From Notolepis coatsorum (lineage: Eukaryota; Chordata; Actinopteri; Aulopiformes; Paralepididae): 64,000 nt of DNA. The position numbers and the translations under genes are program-made. The notes beneath the pieces were generated by a model, which did no database searches, was not told where the DNA came from, and saw only the letters and a list, made by a program, of their open reading frames with translations. The stretch lies in contig OZ020590.1 in NCBI GenBank assembly GCA_963971535.1, positions 152,314,034-152,378,033 of the forward strand, in the 5' to 3' direction. Below are positions 41,077 through 52,747 of the stretch, piece by piece (positions within the stretch are counted from its first letter, which is position 1; every line of letters begins with the position of its first letter).

Positions 41077-42640
41077 TAAGAGTGGTTTTGCAGGTCTCAA
41101 GCTGCAGCAGCATGACATCAAATGTCATGCAAATCCATCAAAAGGGCATCAAATCACAGCACTGCAAGTGTTTAGCCGTTACAGCAGGTACAGTAATGTT
41201 AATAAACAGATGGATGATACTTGGCATAGTGAATATCCCAGGAGGATTCATTAAAAAAGGACTTGACTTGAAAACGACCACAATGTCATTGGATAGAATG
41301 TGCCTAGTATCACTATGGAATTTGCGAGTGAATAGTGATTATTATTTAGCTCGTATCCTTAAGAGTCCTAGTCCTAGCAGTGTTTATTATTAAGAGTGAA
41401 ATAGTCATAACCGTTCTCAAGTTCACCAGCTTTAGCCCTCCAGCATCTTCACCCATTCCCAGTATGAACACGACGAGGGGACTGTAATGAAATGACATGT
41501 TTTCAGTTTGAGGACTGATAGATTAATATCTAATATCTTCTAAGCTCTTCTATCTAAGCTCCTCTGGTCATCTCCCTCACGCTGCATGTGGCCAGTGGGT
41601 CGAGTGACGACGCCAGCCAGGAATAGAAATACATTGACCTGTGTGACCTAATGCCAGGCACAGGCCAGGTTTATACTATGAGGAGAAAACCAGATTCATC
41701 TTTAGACTACTACCATATACGACCAAGCCTGTCTGATCATCATTTTTAACCAGTGGCTCACTAAATTTGGAACCCACATAGTATTTAAGCCATGATTGTG
41801 TCATCATTCTGGAGCCTCACAGGTCACAGCCACACAGCCCCCATGGAGGGCTGTGGTCTCCAGGACTGTTCCTCGTTCTCTGTGTTCCTGTGTCAATAAA
41901 TACCATCGATTGACTTCACCTTCGTCTCCTGGCTCATCATATCAATCGAAAGAACTCAGTTTTATTACTAACAGGACATTGGACGTGGAGTTACTTACCT
42001 CGCCTACACTAAGTGCAGTTCGCTTGATTGTCCAGCTGGTGGAGCCAGAGCTCCGTGTGTATCTGCAACGTGAGAGAACATAACAGAAAAACAGGGAGAG
42101 ATTGGATCGTAAAGTCAACTTGATGTCACTCGCTGATCGTTCGGTTGAGGTTATTCGTTTCCTTTGTCTATATGATTCAGATTCGTAGAAAATAATATGC
42201 AACTCTTCCTCTTTTAGGTGTTTTTGAGTTTAGATATTTAGCTCGTATCCTATTGGAGGGTGGCTGCCACGTGACACGGATGTGTTGGGAAGTACACTTG
42301 AATAGCGTTACATTGTTCTTAAATAATTCCTCCACGGTTACATTTGTATAAATGTAGACATATCCATATATCGGACGCTACACGCATGTTGCCTGAGAGT
42401 ATTTATCTTACACGCTAAGAGATATTATGCATCGTCTCTGCATAAACCCACCATGATCGAGAGTGAGTTGTCTGGAAATGACGCCGCTCCGCCTGAGAGT
42501 TTTCCGGTATGATCATCCGTGATTGAAGAGCATTTGTAGCAGTCACTACAATTAACTATTTTTGGAGCAGTGAGATGGAATAGGAGCTATTCGTAGCTTC
42601 CTGGACTGTTTCTAACAACTGCGCATTATGTTAAAAATCA
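41077..42640 (-). repeat. Local repeat R1, copy IV, with an ERV-type LTR inserted
   Basis: Inverted relative to copies I-III. The exon-like cassette is at 41999-42062 with acceptor and donor preserved. It is interrupted at GGAC by the LTR at 41516-41973. Confidence 0.85.
41516..41973. mobile_element. Solo LTR (458 bp) with 4-bp target duplication
   Basis: TGATAGATTAATATC...TTTTATTACTAACA, beginning TG and ending CA, contains an AATAAA near 41896. GGAC is duplicated at 41512-41515 and 41974-41977; the empty site in R1 copy II has it once (GTCC on that strand, 20342-20345). A 4-bp duplication is typical of gamma/epsilon-type endogenous retroviruses and some LTR elements. No internal region is present. 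Confidence 0.87.
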
Positions 42641-42654
42641 AGTCTGAGTTCCTG

Positions 42655-43109
42655 CGACTCAGCAAGCATGTCTTTTTTTTTTACCATCCATCTCTTGTGT
42701 CTTATATTGCAATGTACAGTTTTGCTTGTACAGTTGTACAGTGTCCTCCGCTGTTAATAAGCAACACGCGTCCCCTACCCAACCACCTCCAATGTACAGT
42801 ACCCCCCACCTACCCAACCTCCTCCAATGTACAGTTTCTACGTCAAATGTATATACTTTTTCTCTGGACTCTTTGTATCACAAACAGTACTGTATTTGCA
42901 AATCTGGTATGTCATAAATGTATAGATGTAGCAGTACTGTCTATCTGTATGTCATATATGTTACGATTACGATGAATTGAAAATGGGGGACCCTGATGTA
43001 AAACAAGACGAAAGTCTTTCTCTGGTCTGCATCCCCTTAACAATTGTATGTATTGAGCTGTACTGTACTGTACCCATTCTGCAATCTGTTAATAAAGTTT
43101 TCAATCAAT
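42655..43109 (+). mobile_element. Retroposon R2 (AATC tail), copy A
   Basis: Longest version, with two AATGTACAGT units, TATATACTTTTTCTCTGGAC, GGGGGACCCTGATGTAAAAC and GTTAATAAAGTTTTCAATC. The copy B counterpart is 55660-56088. Confidence 0.8.
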
Positions 43110-43194
43110 TACCTATTTTATTTTTTAAACTGACGGACTGATGACCAACTCCTTGGTTTTTTCTGTTTAGTTCCAAAAAATTGGCACAGCGCCA

Positions 43195-43540
43195 GTGGCC
43201 CCGTCATCACCTTTGTTGATAAGAGCAGTATCATCAGAACATTTTTGCATTATGGTACATGGCCTCGCTGTGTCTGCAGTCCGCAGTATAGAGCACAAAG
43301 AGGAAGGGAGCAAAAACTTTCCTGGGGGGCTCCAGTGTTTGTCCAGATGACATCCGATACTATGTCATCCAGCCTGACACACTGAGGTCGAGGAACAAGA
43401 TAAGGTGCAGTCAAATATCCCTGTATTTCTGAAGCTTTTTATTTTTTGTGGGGGGACATAATTACCAACATAATCCGAATCACATTTTCTATAATGCTGA
43501 TGTAATTGAGGAATATATAAAAGAAAAAAAAAGAATTGCA
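43195..43540 (-). mobile_element. LINE RT fragment, inverted copy of 19240-19545
   Basis: The minus strand carries the APFLFVLYTADC-type block, less intact than the plus copy, and then the GGTAATTATGTCCCCCCACA segment. It lacks the 140-bp foldback element present at 19552-19691. Confidence 0.65.
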
Positions 43541-43545
43541 CTTAA

Positions 43546-44473
43546 CACTTTCAGTGCCTTTGATTAACGTTGATTTACCCTGTTGAATGCCACCATCCAC
43601 TTCAATGTTAGCGTTAAAAACACCTAATCTATGTTTCAAATTATGGCTATGTGTCTAATCTGCCCGTCGCTTATCAATGACTCGTTTGCAGTCAACATTG
43701 TCGAAGCGGATTGTTTTTTTATCAGTGCATTTTCGTTTTATAGCATTTTGAAAAGCCCTCGTTTTCAAGGAAAATATCAAGATTCCATGATAAAAGACAT
43801 TTACTGGAATATTCCAGAATACACAAAAACATTGTCATTTTTCGGCCTATTTATGAATTGTTTTCAATAAACGCTAATTATCAATAGTATATGTGTACGT
43901 ATGCATGCTATAGACGCAAGCTGAAAAATCTATTCTCTTATTTCCTCATCAGCGATCACAGCCAAACAGCCACATCACACATAGGGGACATGCTGTTATC
44001 TCAGCGAATACAGCGCAGATTACCCCAAGACTGGTAACATAGACTCCTTACCTTAGATCAGATGTTCTCCAAAAATATTATTCCAATTCCTGATCGCCAT
44101 TCCAAATATCGATCACGCTTATTGATTGATTATTGGTTGCTGTAAATATATATTCCAGGCTGATTTCCGTCCCGCGAGCAGATCCCTCTTGAGCAGACTG
44201 CTCGCCAGCACAAGGAGCCAGTTGGCTCCCCCCCCAGAGATCTACAGATCCCAGGTCAGTCTAAGCGACTGACCTGCAGTTACACAGGGATAGACGATAG
44301 GGGGTGCTTTTTTCCAATCTGAGCTCCTGTAGGGGCTGCTGTACCAACGGGAGACTCGGTTGATGAAATATGAATTCATATCGCTAATAAAAAAATAAAA
44401 CGATATTTGTCGTCGTGGGCACTCAATGGGGGGGCTGATAAAACGAGTTATGTCGTCCGTGGCACTGAAAGGG
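43546..44473. mobile_element. piggyBac-type nonautonomous element, copy 2
   Basis: Ends CACTTTCAGTGCC and GGCACTGAAAGGG form 13-bp inverted repeats with one mismatch. TTAA flanks both sides (43542-43545, 44474-44477). The inverted paralogous sequence at 19186-19221 has a single TTAA (19203-19206) joining the same two flanks, so insertion into TTAA is demonstrated. No transposase ORF; 928 bp. Confidence 0.92.
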
Positions 44474-44616
44474 TTAAACAACTGTACACATTTCCAAAAC
44501 AGACAATGAAATGTCTCTGGGCAGCAAACGTGGAGAAAATGAGCAGCGAGTTATATCACAGAGAGGGCTAAGCTGACTGTAGTGCTGACTGTAGTTCTGA
44601 CTGCAGTGTAGCGCAG

Positions 44617-45509
44617 TGAAGAAGGCACGACAACGCCTCTACTTCCTCAGGCGCCTAAGGAAGTTCCAAGTCAGTCAGAAGATCCTTAAGAACTTCTACT
44701 CATGTACAATAGAGAGCATCCTGACTGGCAATATCACCTCCTGGTTTGGGAATAGCACTGCACAAGACCGTAGCAGACTACAGAGAGTGGCACGTTCAGC
44801 CGAACGCACAATTGGAGGGGGGCTTCCCACTCTCCCCAACATTTACAACAAGCGGTGCAGGGGTAAGGCTAAGAGAATTATCAAGGACTCCGGCCACCCA
44901 AAAACTGCCTCTTTGAACTGCTGCGGTCAGGCAAGCGATACCGGAGTCTCATGGCAAGCACAGAAAGACTCAGAAGAAGTTTCTACCCCCAGGCCATCAG
45001 GTTGCTCAACAAACAATAACACTATGCAACAACCATCAAATGCACTCACAACACACACATCCACACGCACACACTCACTTTAAACAAACACACTGCAGCA
45101 CCCACTCTCCACACTTTAGAACACCTAAACACACTTTATATTTATTGATAAAGGATTTGCACTACAACCCATACCTCAGTACACCTTACTGTAAATTTTA
45201 CCTAAATTGTACATCATCCCATTTCTGCTAATATAGTATATTAGTATATTGCATAGTATATTGTATATTGTATGGTAACTCAGTTACTTCTATTCTGCAT
45301 CGAACATTGTACAAATGTATATACTGAACACTGTGTCTACGTACGTGACTTCTATTTTTACTTCTATTTTTACATGCTATACTATTTTATTTTATACTTA
45401 TCCTTTTGTCTAGCACAGTCTCTGGAGTGTAACAGAAAGAAGCATTTTGTATAAAAGTATTCTGTACTTCTGTATGACAACTATTAAAGAAACTTGAACT
45501 TAAAACTTG
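44617..45509 (+). mobile_element. 5'-truncated LINE (RT C-terminus, 3' UTR, CTTGAA tail)
   Basis: 44616-44930 reads [57 protein letters not shown], then the frame shifts. The 3' UTR ends AAAGAAACTTGAACTTAAAACTTG. It is inserted in the 3' part of the ASB relic; the plus-strand copy (18628-18642) shows the uninterrupted CACTACCTGCGCTAC. Target duplication is at most 2 bp (AG). It is the same family as the LINE at 48990-51376/53722-54093. Confidence 0.85.
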
Positions 45510-45510
45510 A

Positions 45511-46008
45511 GGTAGTGCCTCAGTCTGGGAGGGAGAGGCAGGAAGTTGATGAAGGCCGGGTTCCCTCTGATCTGCAGGCGACACAGATAGGGATGGGTAC
45601 CGAATTCGGTACTTTTGAGGTACCGAACCGAAACACGTCGGTACTACCGAGTATCGATTTATTTTTACCTTTTTTTTTATTTTAATTTTTTTAATTTTTT
45701 TTTACCTTTTTTCTTTTCATGTCAACGTTCACACGCACAATATATGCTTACCTAGAATTTGACTTGATTCAACAACAAAGCAGTCGGAGCAATGGCAAGC
45801 CGAAAACTGTCGAAATTGTAGTTATTTGAAGTTTGGATTTTTTTTCATGACTGAGGTAGGTAAATTAAATTTCTTGAGACTAAAGTACCGAAAAAAGGTA
45901 CCGTTGGGTACCGGTATCGATTCACAGGTACCGGTACCGGTACCGTATCGGTTCAAATGTGAAAGGTACCCATCCCTAGACACAGATGCTTGAGGCTGCG
46001 TGCGTTCT
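45511..46008 (-). pseudogene. ASB-family SOCS-box exon, inverted copy, disrupted by a hAT MITE
   Basis: On the minus strand, after TTTTTAG, it reads NARSLKHLC; the hAT element intervenes; then RLQIRGNPAFINFLPLPPRL and RHYL. Compared with 18514-18665 the register at NARSLKH is intact, but eight codons (HLSRLRLR) are missing and the exon is cut by a 391-bp insertion and then by the LINE at 44617-45509. The exon at 18264-18408 has no counterpart here. Confidence 0.8.
45588..45978. mobile_element. hAT-type MITE with 8-bp target duplication in the ASB relic
   Basis: TAGGGATGGGTACC and GGTACCCATCCCTA are perfect 14-bp terminal repeats. GACACAGA is duplicated at 45580-45587 and 45979-45986 and is single in the other ASB copy (TCTGTGTC, 18534-18541). 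GGTACCG-rich interior, no ORF. Confidence 0.93.
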
Positions 46009-46020
46009 CTAAAAAGACAG

Positions 46021-46200
46021 TTCTTATGATAGGTATATTCAGTTGGGGGGGGTTGGGTAGGAGGGGTGGGTGGGTGGGTGGGGGTGGGGGACACTGTACA
46101 ACTGTACAAGTAAAACTACATTGGAATATATCACAATTAACAATGATAATCTAAAAACAGTAAGACATTGTAGACATCATTATCAACATCAGATTATTTT
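46021..46200. repeat. G-rich R2-like remnant and AT-rich spacer
   Basis: GGGGTTGGGTAGG...GGGTGGGTGGG followed by GACACTGTACAACTGTACAAG matches the right part of the R2 copy next to the plus-strand ASB exons (18115-18210). 46110-46200 is AT-rich with no gene. Confidence 0.6.
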
Positions 46201-46202
46201 GC

Positions 46203-46496
46203 TCACATCTTTAAGTAGTGCATTCTCAGGTGGTATTTGAAAGACACTTTACTATTCAATTTACTTATGTTCAGTGGGCAGTTATTCCAATGATTGATGG
46301 CACGATAAACAACAGTCCTCTTTAAAGCATTTGATTTTGGACGTGGTAACATAATCTGTCCATCATCAGCTGACCTAGTAAAATAAGAATGAACCTGACT
46401 GCATCTGACAATTTGTTTGTATAAGAAAACAGGTTGAGACGAAAAGACAGTGTTCCTGAAAATTTTTACTGTGTTGAAAACCAGTTCATGTTTCAT
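46203..46496 (-). mobile_element. LINE RT C-terminal relic
   Basis: A 97-residue open frame reads VHSYFTRSADDGQIMLPRPK, RTVVYRAINHWNNCPLNI, KVSFKYHLRMHYLK. The Y-x-A-x3-WN-x-CP and F-K-x-H-L pattern is that of non-LTR RT C-termini. Clade not resolved. Confidence 0.55.
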
Positions 46497-48182
46497 TGAT
46501 TAACGCCATTACCTGCTGTGCTGTAGGCGCAAGCAGAGGTACAGTAAGGTACAGTAGGTGTAGGTTACATGTTTAATTGATTAACGCCTTTACCTGCTGT
46601 GCTGTAGGTGCAAGCAGAGGTACAGTAAGGTACATAATTGTAAGTAGGTGAATTCTACACATCTGACAACGCCATCTGACTATATCATAATGATGTGTTT
46701 TCTATATTATATCCACAATCATTCATCTAAAAAATTGTATGGGCGTAAATACATGTTAAGATATTCAAAATCGTCACAGCAGTATAGTTTGTTTATACTT
46801 CAGAAGTGATGTACAGTGACGAGTGAATCTGGTAGTTGGTTGTTAAAAACGCGAAATAACATAATAACGTTACGCTTTCTAGTTCAGTCAGCTAGTTTGT
46901 TTATACTTCAGAAGTGATGTACAGTGACGAGTGAATCTGCCTCGCGAAATAACATTATACATTATGCTCCGCGAAATAACATTATACATTATGCTCCGCG
47001 CATTTCATAATCAGTCAGCAGCCTGCGTCCTCCACTGCTGCCGCTTGCTCCTTGGATTTCATTTGGGACGTGGGACGGCTGCCGCTTGCCTGCCGCGTGG
47101 GGGCGGGGGGTCGCGGCCAATCAGAGAAAAGCTGAACACAAGTTGGTTGCCTTTAATATTCACGCCTGCCGGTCAGGTGTCCCCCAACCGACCCGTAGGA
47201 GTTGCTGTCCACAACTTCCAGATTACCACCCATCGACTTCCACCCGCTAACTCTGCCAATGAGTTAGTATGACGGCCGGCCCAAGCCGGAGGCAATGCTG
47301 ACACCCGGATTCGAGACGGGAGTCTCTTGCATTGGTGACGAGCGCAATCTCCGCTGTGCCACCCAGCTGCCTGTATTGCTTATATCTATGTATTTCTACT
47401 ATTACTCTCACATGACCAGAAACGTCTGCCAGAAAGGTTGGTCTGAACCACTGTGGTTCATACTGTAACTTGAAGTCTGACCAGATGGATTCTTGCGTGA
47501 TCTCATGAAGCTGCCATGCAAGGTTAGGGGGGAGGGGCACCACACAGTACAAAATAAATAGATTTGACCCTTATTGACAACACATTGTGAAATGCTGTTG
47601 GTTGTGATTGACAACACATTGTGAAATGCTGTTGGTTGTGATTGGTGCCCGACCATCTGAGAGCACCACAGTCCGTTGAAGTTTTTAAAAGGGGCCTAAA
47701 ACATTTCTTTTTAACAAGGCATTTGCCTGAATTATTTATATATATATAAATGTATTTATTTTATCTGTATGTTTCTTCCATTTCATTGGTTGTTTTATTC
47801 ATTTATTTTTTTATCATTATCTCCTGTAGCACTTTGAGATTGTCGCAATATAAAGTGCAGTACAAATTTAATTTATTATTATTATTATTAAGAGTGGTTT
47901 TGCAGGTCTCAAGCTGCAGCAGCATGACATCAAATGTCATGCAAATCCATCAAAAGGGCATCAAATCACAGCACTGCAAGTGTTTAGCCGTTACAGCAGG
48001 TACAGTAATGTTAATAAACAGATGGATGATACTTGGCATAGTGAATATCCCAGGAGGATTCATTAATAAAGGACTTGACTTGAAAACGACCACAATGTCA
48101 TTGGATAGAATGTGCCTAGTATCACTATGGAATTTGCGAGTGAATAGTGATTATTATTTAGCTTGTATCCTTAAGAGTCATT
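46487..48182. repeat. Segmental duplication, copy B (left part)
   Basis: Matches 38203-41366 without the hAT-like element (single CATCTGAC at 46673-46680) and with two rather than five 34-bp units (47575-47644). SINE (minus) at 47164-47380 and LINE 3' end at 47652-47889. It breaks off after CCTTAAGAGTCAT, where a large LTR insertion begins, and continues at 54398. Confidence 0.92.
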
Positions 48183-49018
48183 GTAGCTGAGGGGCTACAC
48201 AACCCGGACTGTATTAAAGATTGTTTAGATTAAACCACTACTAAATATTATTACTTGCCAGACAGTACAGTTAGATAAATATGGCAGACACTCAATTGAC
48301 GGCACGGGGACAAGGATATCAAGTTGACAGTATTTAATAGTCATATCACGATACAACTGAATTATTAAGTTGCTCTTTTAATAGTGGAATGATAGTAGAA
48401 TGTATGTATCAGAGTATCAAAGTCAGGGGGAATGAATAATTCCTAGGTTAAGAATACTCGACCGGAGCTCTGCAAGGAGTGAGAGAAGGCTGGATACAGG
48501 GTAAAGCAAGGGGATAGCTGGAGACGATGATTTCCCCTATGGAGTTGTAAGCTCCAGAGGAATTGAAGAGTAGTCGGATAATCCTGTGGTCACTGAAGAA
48601 AAGGGGGTCTCGTACGGATCCAGTCCTTGTAATCCAAGTGCCCGATGGCAGGGTTAATAGCTCTTAATCCAAAGCCCGATGGCAAAGATGGTAGCTAGCC
48701 AGCTTCGTTGGTACTAGAATCCAAACGCCGATGGTCTTAACTATACGCTTCTCCACGTTACTTCGCTTACACAAGTCACTATACTGCGCCAATAATGGCT
48801 CTACAATATTATGGTCGTATCTAAGTAGCTACTAGCTATCCGTAACGATACACCGCGGGTAGGTCTGTGTGCAACGGTACCGAACGTATTACAATCTCGC
48901 TCGGCTGCTTCTCCTGTTCTGCTACTAGGTTACTTCTCGGTTCACTGCTTTCACTTCACGTGTTTAGGTTTCACTGGCGCCGCTATGCCCGGTCGCCTGT
49001 CTGTTCGCTCCGTCGAGA

Positions 49019-50569
49019 TTGTGCTTACTTTTGTTAATATTTATAGTTTTAAGAGTTTTGTCTGTACCAACAGTAGGTGCATTTAATGTGTATGACCGTC
49101 AGTCACTTATAGACATCGGATTACGGGAAACTTACCGATTGGATTACTCACTGGATCAGCTTTCCGAACCGCAGCAATGGCCTGTGGAAATTCTCAGAAC
49201 AATGGGACCAGATCCTGACCCCAGGAACAAAGGATCCAGGCGGCGAGGGAAGAGAGCTGGGATCCGTAACAGGCTGAGATCCAGACGACACCGAACGCCA
49301 CTACCCAGTATATTGCTAGCCAATGTACAATCAATTGACAATAAACTGGACGATATCCGAGCAAGGATTCAATACCAAAGAGACGTTAGAGACTGTAACG
49401 TTCTCTGCTTCACCGAGACGTGGTTGACGCCGGACGTCCCAGACCACGCCATACAACCGGCCGATCACTTCTTCATCCATCGCAAGGACAGATCAGCATT
49501 GTCCGGCAAACAACATGGAGGAGGTATTGCCTTCATGTTTAACAACAATTGGAGTGATCCAGCTAACGTGAAGGAATTATCGAACCACTGCTGCCCAGAC
49601 CTGGAATATATAACCATCAAGTGTCGTCCTTTCTTCCTCCCGAGGGAGTTAACGGCGATCGTCCTGGTCGGAGTGTATATTCCACCGCAAGCCAGCAATA
49701 ATGTCGCGCTCTCCAGACTCCACGACGAGGTAAATAGAATCCAAACGGCGAACGTTAACGCCGCCATTATAGTGGTGGGTGATTTCAATAGCGCCAATCT
49801 GAGAAAGGTCTTACCTGACTTCTATCAGCATGTGACTTGTAACACCAGAGGCGGTAACATCCTAGACCACTGTTACACGCAATTCAAGGGTGGCTACAAG
49901 GCTCATTCTGCTAGTGGCTTTGGTAAGTCAGATCACGCGTCCATTTTCCTTTCACCAAAGTACAAACAGAGAATCAAAAGCACTCCTGTAGTCTCGCGAG
50001 AGGTGCAGAAATGGGATTTGACGTCAGAGGAGACGCTCCAGGCTGCGTTTGACTGCACAGACTGGAGCGTGTTCCGCGACACAGATAACATTCATGTCTA
50101 CACGGAGACAGTGCTGGACTATGTTCGTACTTTGGTGGAAGAAACAATCCCCACTACCACAATGAGAGTTTACCCAAATCAAAAACCCTGGGTAGACAAA
50201 TCCGTCCGTGAAACTCTGAGAGCGCGCACCAAAGCATACAACGACGGCCTAGTGGCAGGCAACATGAATGACCACAAGGTGGCGCGATACAACGTAAGGA
50301 GGACAGTGACAGAGGCCAAACGGCGCTACAAGGATAAAATTGAACTCCAGTTTGAACAGGCTGACTCTAGAGCTATGTGGCAGGGGCTCAAAACGATGAC
50401 AGACTACAAAGGAGCCTCCCTCAAACTGAACAGTGACATCTCCTTAGCAAATGACCTCAATACCTTCTATGCGAGGTTTGATGCTGGTAATAACAACACC
50501 AGCCCACAAGCCACGGCAATGGGGGGGGGGGGGGGTCTGCTGCTGATGGAGACTCAGTGTTCAGGGTAA
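49019..50569 (+). pseudogene. LINE ORF2, N-terminal part: APE endonuclease
   Basis: A 516-codon open stretch. Residues 1-95 form a basic leader. The endonuclease then reads ILLANVQSIDNKLDD, CFTETWLTPDVP, GVYIPPQ, VVGDFNSANL, DHCYT, KSDHASIFLS. A linker (QKPWVDKSVRETLRART, EAKRRYK) leads to a 17-base G run (about 50521-50537) at which the frame is lost; the RT continues in another frame at 50557. The first ATG of the frame is not certain. Confidence 0.85.
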
Positions 50570-51376
50570 CAGAGCATGAGGTGAGGCGGACCTTTAAAAA
50601 AGTGAATATCAGGAAGGCAGCAGGTCCGGACGGCATCCCTGGCCGCGTCCTAAAAGTCTGTGCCGACCAACTGGCCCCGGTATTCACGGACATATTTAAC
50701 CTGTCCTTAGAACAGGCTGTCATCCCCACCTGCCTGAAGAAGTCCACTATTATCCCTGTACCCAAAAAATCCAAGCCTGCTTGCCTCAACGACTACCGCC
50801 CTGTAGCTCTCACCTCCATAGCCATGAAGTGCTTTGAGAAGCTAGTAAAGGGCTACATCTGCTCCTCCCTCCCTATCAACATGGACCCCCTGCAATTTGC
50901 ATACCGCCCCAACAGGTCCACGGAGGACGCCATAGCCCATGTGCTGCACACAGCAGCATCACACCTGGACAAGAGGCAGGGGAACTATGTGAGAATGCTA
51001 TTCATCGACTACAGCTAGGCATTCAATACCATAGTCCCCTCCATACTCATAGCCAAGCTCAGGGACCTGGGCTTGAACTATGACCTCTGCCAGTGGGTCT
51101 TGGACTTCCTGACGGGCAGACCCCAGGTGGTGAGAGCAGGCAACTGCACCTCCTCATCCATCACCCTCAACATAGGGGCCCCCCAGGGCTGTGTTCTGAG
51201 TCCCCTCCTCTACTCCCTGTACACACACGACTGTGTGGCTCAGCGGAGTAGCAATACAATCATCAAATTTGCTGACGACACAGTGGTGGTGGGCCTGATC
51301 TCTGCCAACGACGAGAGGGCCTACCTGGAAGAGGTCAAGGTCCTGGCGGGATGGTGCCAGGAAAACAGCCTCTCTG
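50557..51376 (+). pseudogene. LINE ORF2, reverse transcriptase part with one stop, 3'-truncated
   Basis: 50557-51018 reads [53 protein letters not shown] and then TAG at 51016-51018, where the related copy at 29416 has a Ser codon. The same frame continues [28 protein letters not shown], catalytic FADD near 51272, to WCQENSLS, where the BEL LTR begins at 51377. Confidence 0.87.
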
Positions 51377-52627
51377 TAACTGAGGGGTACAATTCCCTGA
51401 CTGTATTAATCAAGTATGGTATCATTAAACCACTACCGTCTTATGTACATTATTCTGGCCATACCGTACACAAGTATATCAGATGAGAACACCTCCACAA
51501 TGAAACGGTTTCCACACAAGTACTCGTTTAGAATATTTATTACATCAAAGTTATTATTACATAATATACTTTACTTTAATTGCGCTTATAAGGCAAAGGA
51601 ATTATGCATAGGCAAATCAATAATGAATGTTAGGAATTATATCTCTGGTACTCTGGGGAGATAGCTGGAGATACTGGAAGGGGGGTACTACCGGTTGTAA
51701 GCCAGCAGGGGGAGGCAATGCTCTATGCAAAGTCAATGGGTTCCACAGGGACTTCAACAAGCCCTGCGAGGGGGAGCGGTCTTTACTCCCTGGCTCAGCG
51801 GGGAAAGACAGCCGCTGTAATTCCAGTGTGCAGCAGCACAGGTGTAAGCCGTGGAGTCTCTCCTTGAGACGGGCTCGAGTGATGTCCTCACGGTAGATCC
51901 CACACAGCAGCGGGGTAGACGGTTCTCTGCTCCAGCAGCCACAGTCAAAGCAATGAAGAATAATAATAATCCTGCCGGAAAGGGCTCTGCAATCACCGGT
52001 GTAAATCCTCCGTGGTCACGGTGGATTTACAGTTGAACTTGACGTTAATACTATCCTATTTGCACGTGGCTATAAGTGCTCTATGTAGACGCACAATTAC
52101 TCACTTCACGTGGTCTTTGACTCGTAATGAAGGCTTACTAGTAAATAGCGAACGATACGTTGAACAAACGTAGTAGGATAAACACGACTCTATTTGGGGC
52201 AATACGAGCCCTACTCTGCCGCACGTTGCATAGTGGGTGAGGCTTTACTTGGTAACTGAACTGAACAAGACTGAACTCCAACTCGAACTGAAAAGGGGAA
52301 GTCCTGTATTCGCCTGCGCCATATTTATATGTACGGGGAACAAATAGTGCCACTCTCATTTCTGTCGCCGTATCCCTGGGCAGGGCCGGGGCTAGTACAG
52401 ACATGTCTTGTCGGTAACTTTCAACTTGACTCTAGGGGGTAAGTCACTGGCGCCTGGTGGGCGCTGCCCAATAGGAGAACGAGATATTATGGGCTATAGT
52501 AGGCTAAAGGGATATTCCGTGTATATGTACAAAGAATACACAAGGGATATCAAACGATATACAAATATTATGCAATATATATCAATCAATAAATACATAT
52601 ATTCGGTTTAATCTGACCCTTTGTAAC
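51377..52627 (-). mobile_element. BEL/Pao 3' LTR (1251 bp)
   Basis: On the plus strand it runs TGTAACTGAGGGG...CCCTTTGTAACA; in element orientation it begins TGTTACAAAGGG and ends CAGTTACA, so both TG and CA ends are present. It lies directly downstream (minus strand) of the BEL integrase C-terminus. Within it I see a CAAT/AATAA-rich region but no ORF of note. The other LTR of this element is not in place. Confidence 0.78.
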
Positions 52628-52747
52628 AGCCGCCCCCTAATTAGTCCCACCTAATTAGCTAAGCAGAGACAGATTAACCGCACTGTCCACTACTCAATGT
52701 CCGTTGTGAGGGTAGGCAGGTCACAAAGTCAGGGGTCATGGTCGTCA

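Larger units (their letters stand above)
38203..43109. repeat. Segmental duplication, copy A
   Basis: Homologous, in direct orientation, to 46487-56088. Shared order: 81-bp tandem unit, TATATCATAATGATG segment, SINE (minus), 34-bp VNTR, LINE 3' end, R1 (minus) with an ERV-type LTR, and R2. Between 39767 and 40660 I count about eight differences from copy B. Unique to A: the hAT-like element at 38397-39758. The 81-bp unit (CATGTTTCATTGATTAACGC...) occurs at 38203 and 38284. Confidence 0.92.

Noticed and set aside
44242..44481. Transposase fragment in the piggyBac-type element
   Set aside because: The 79-codon ORF is read through the terminal repeat and shows no DDD transposase motif.
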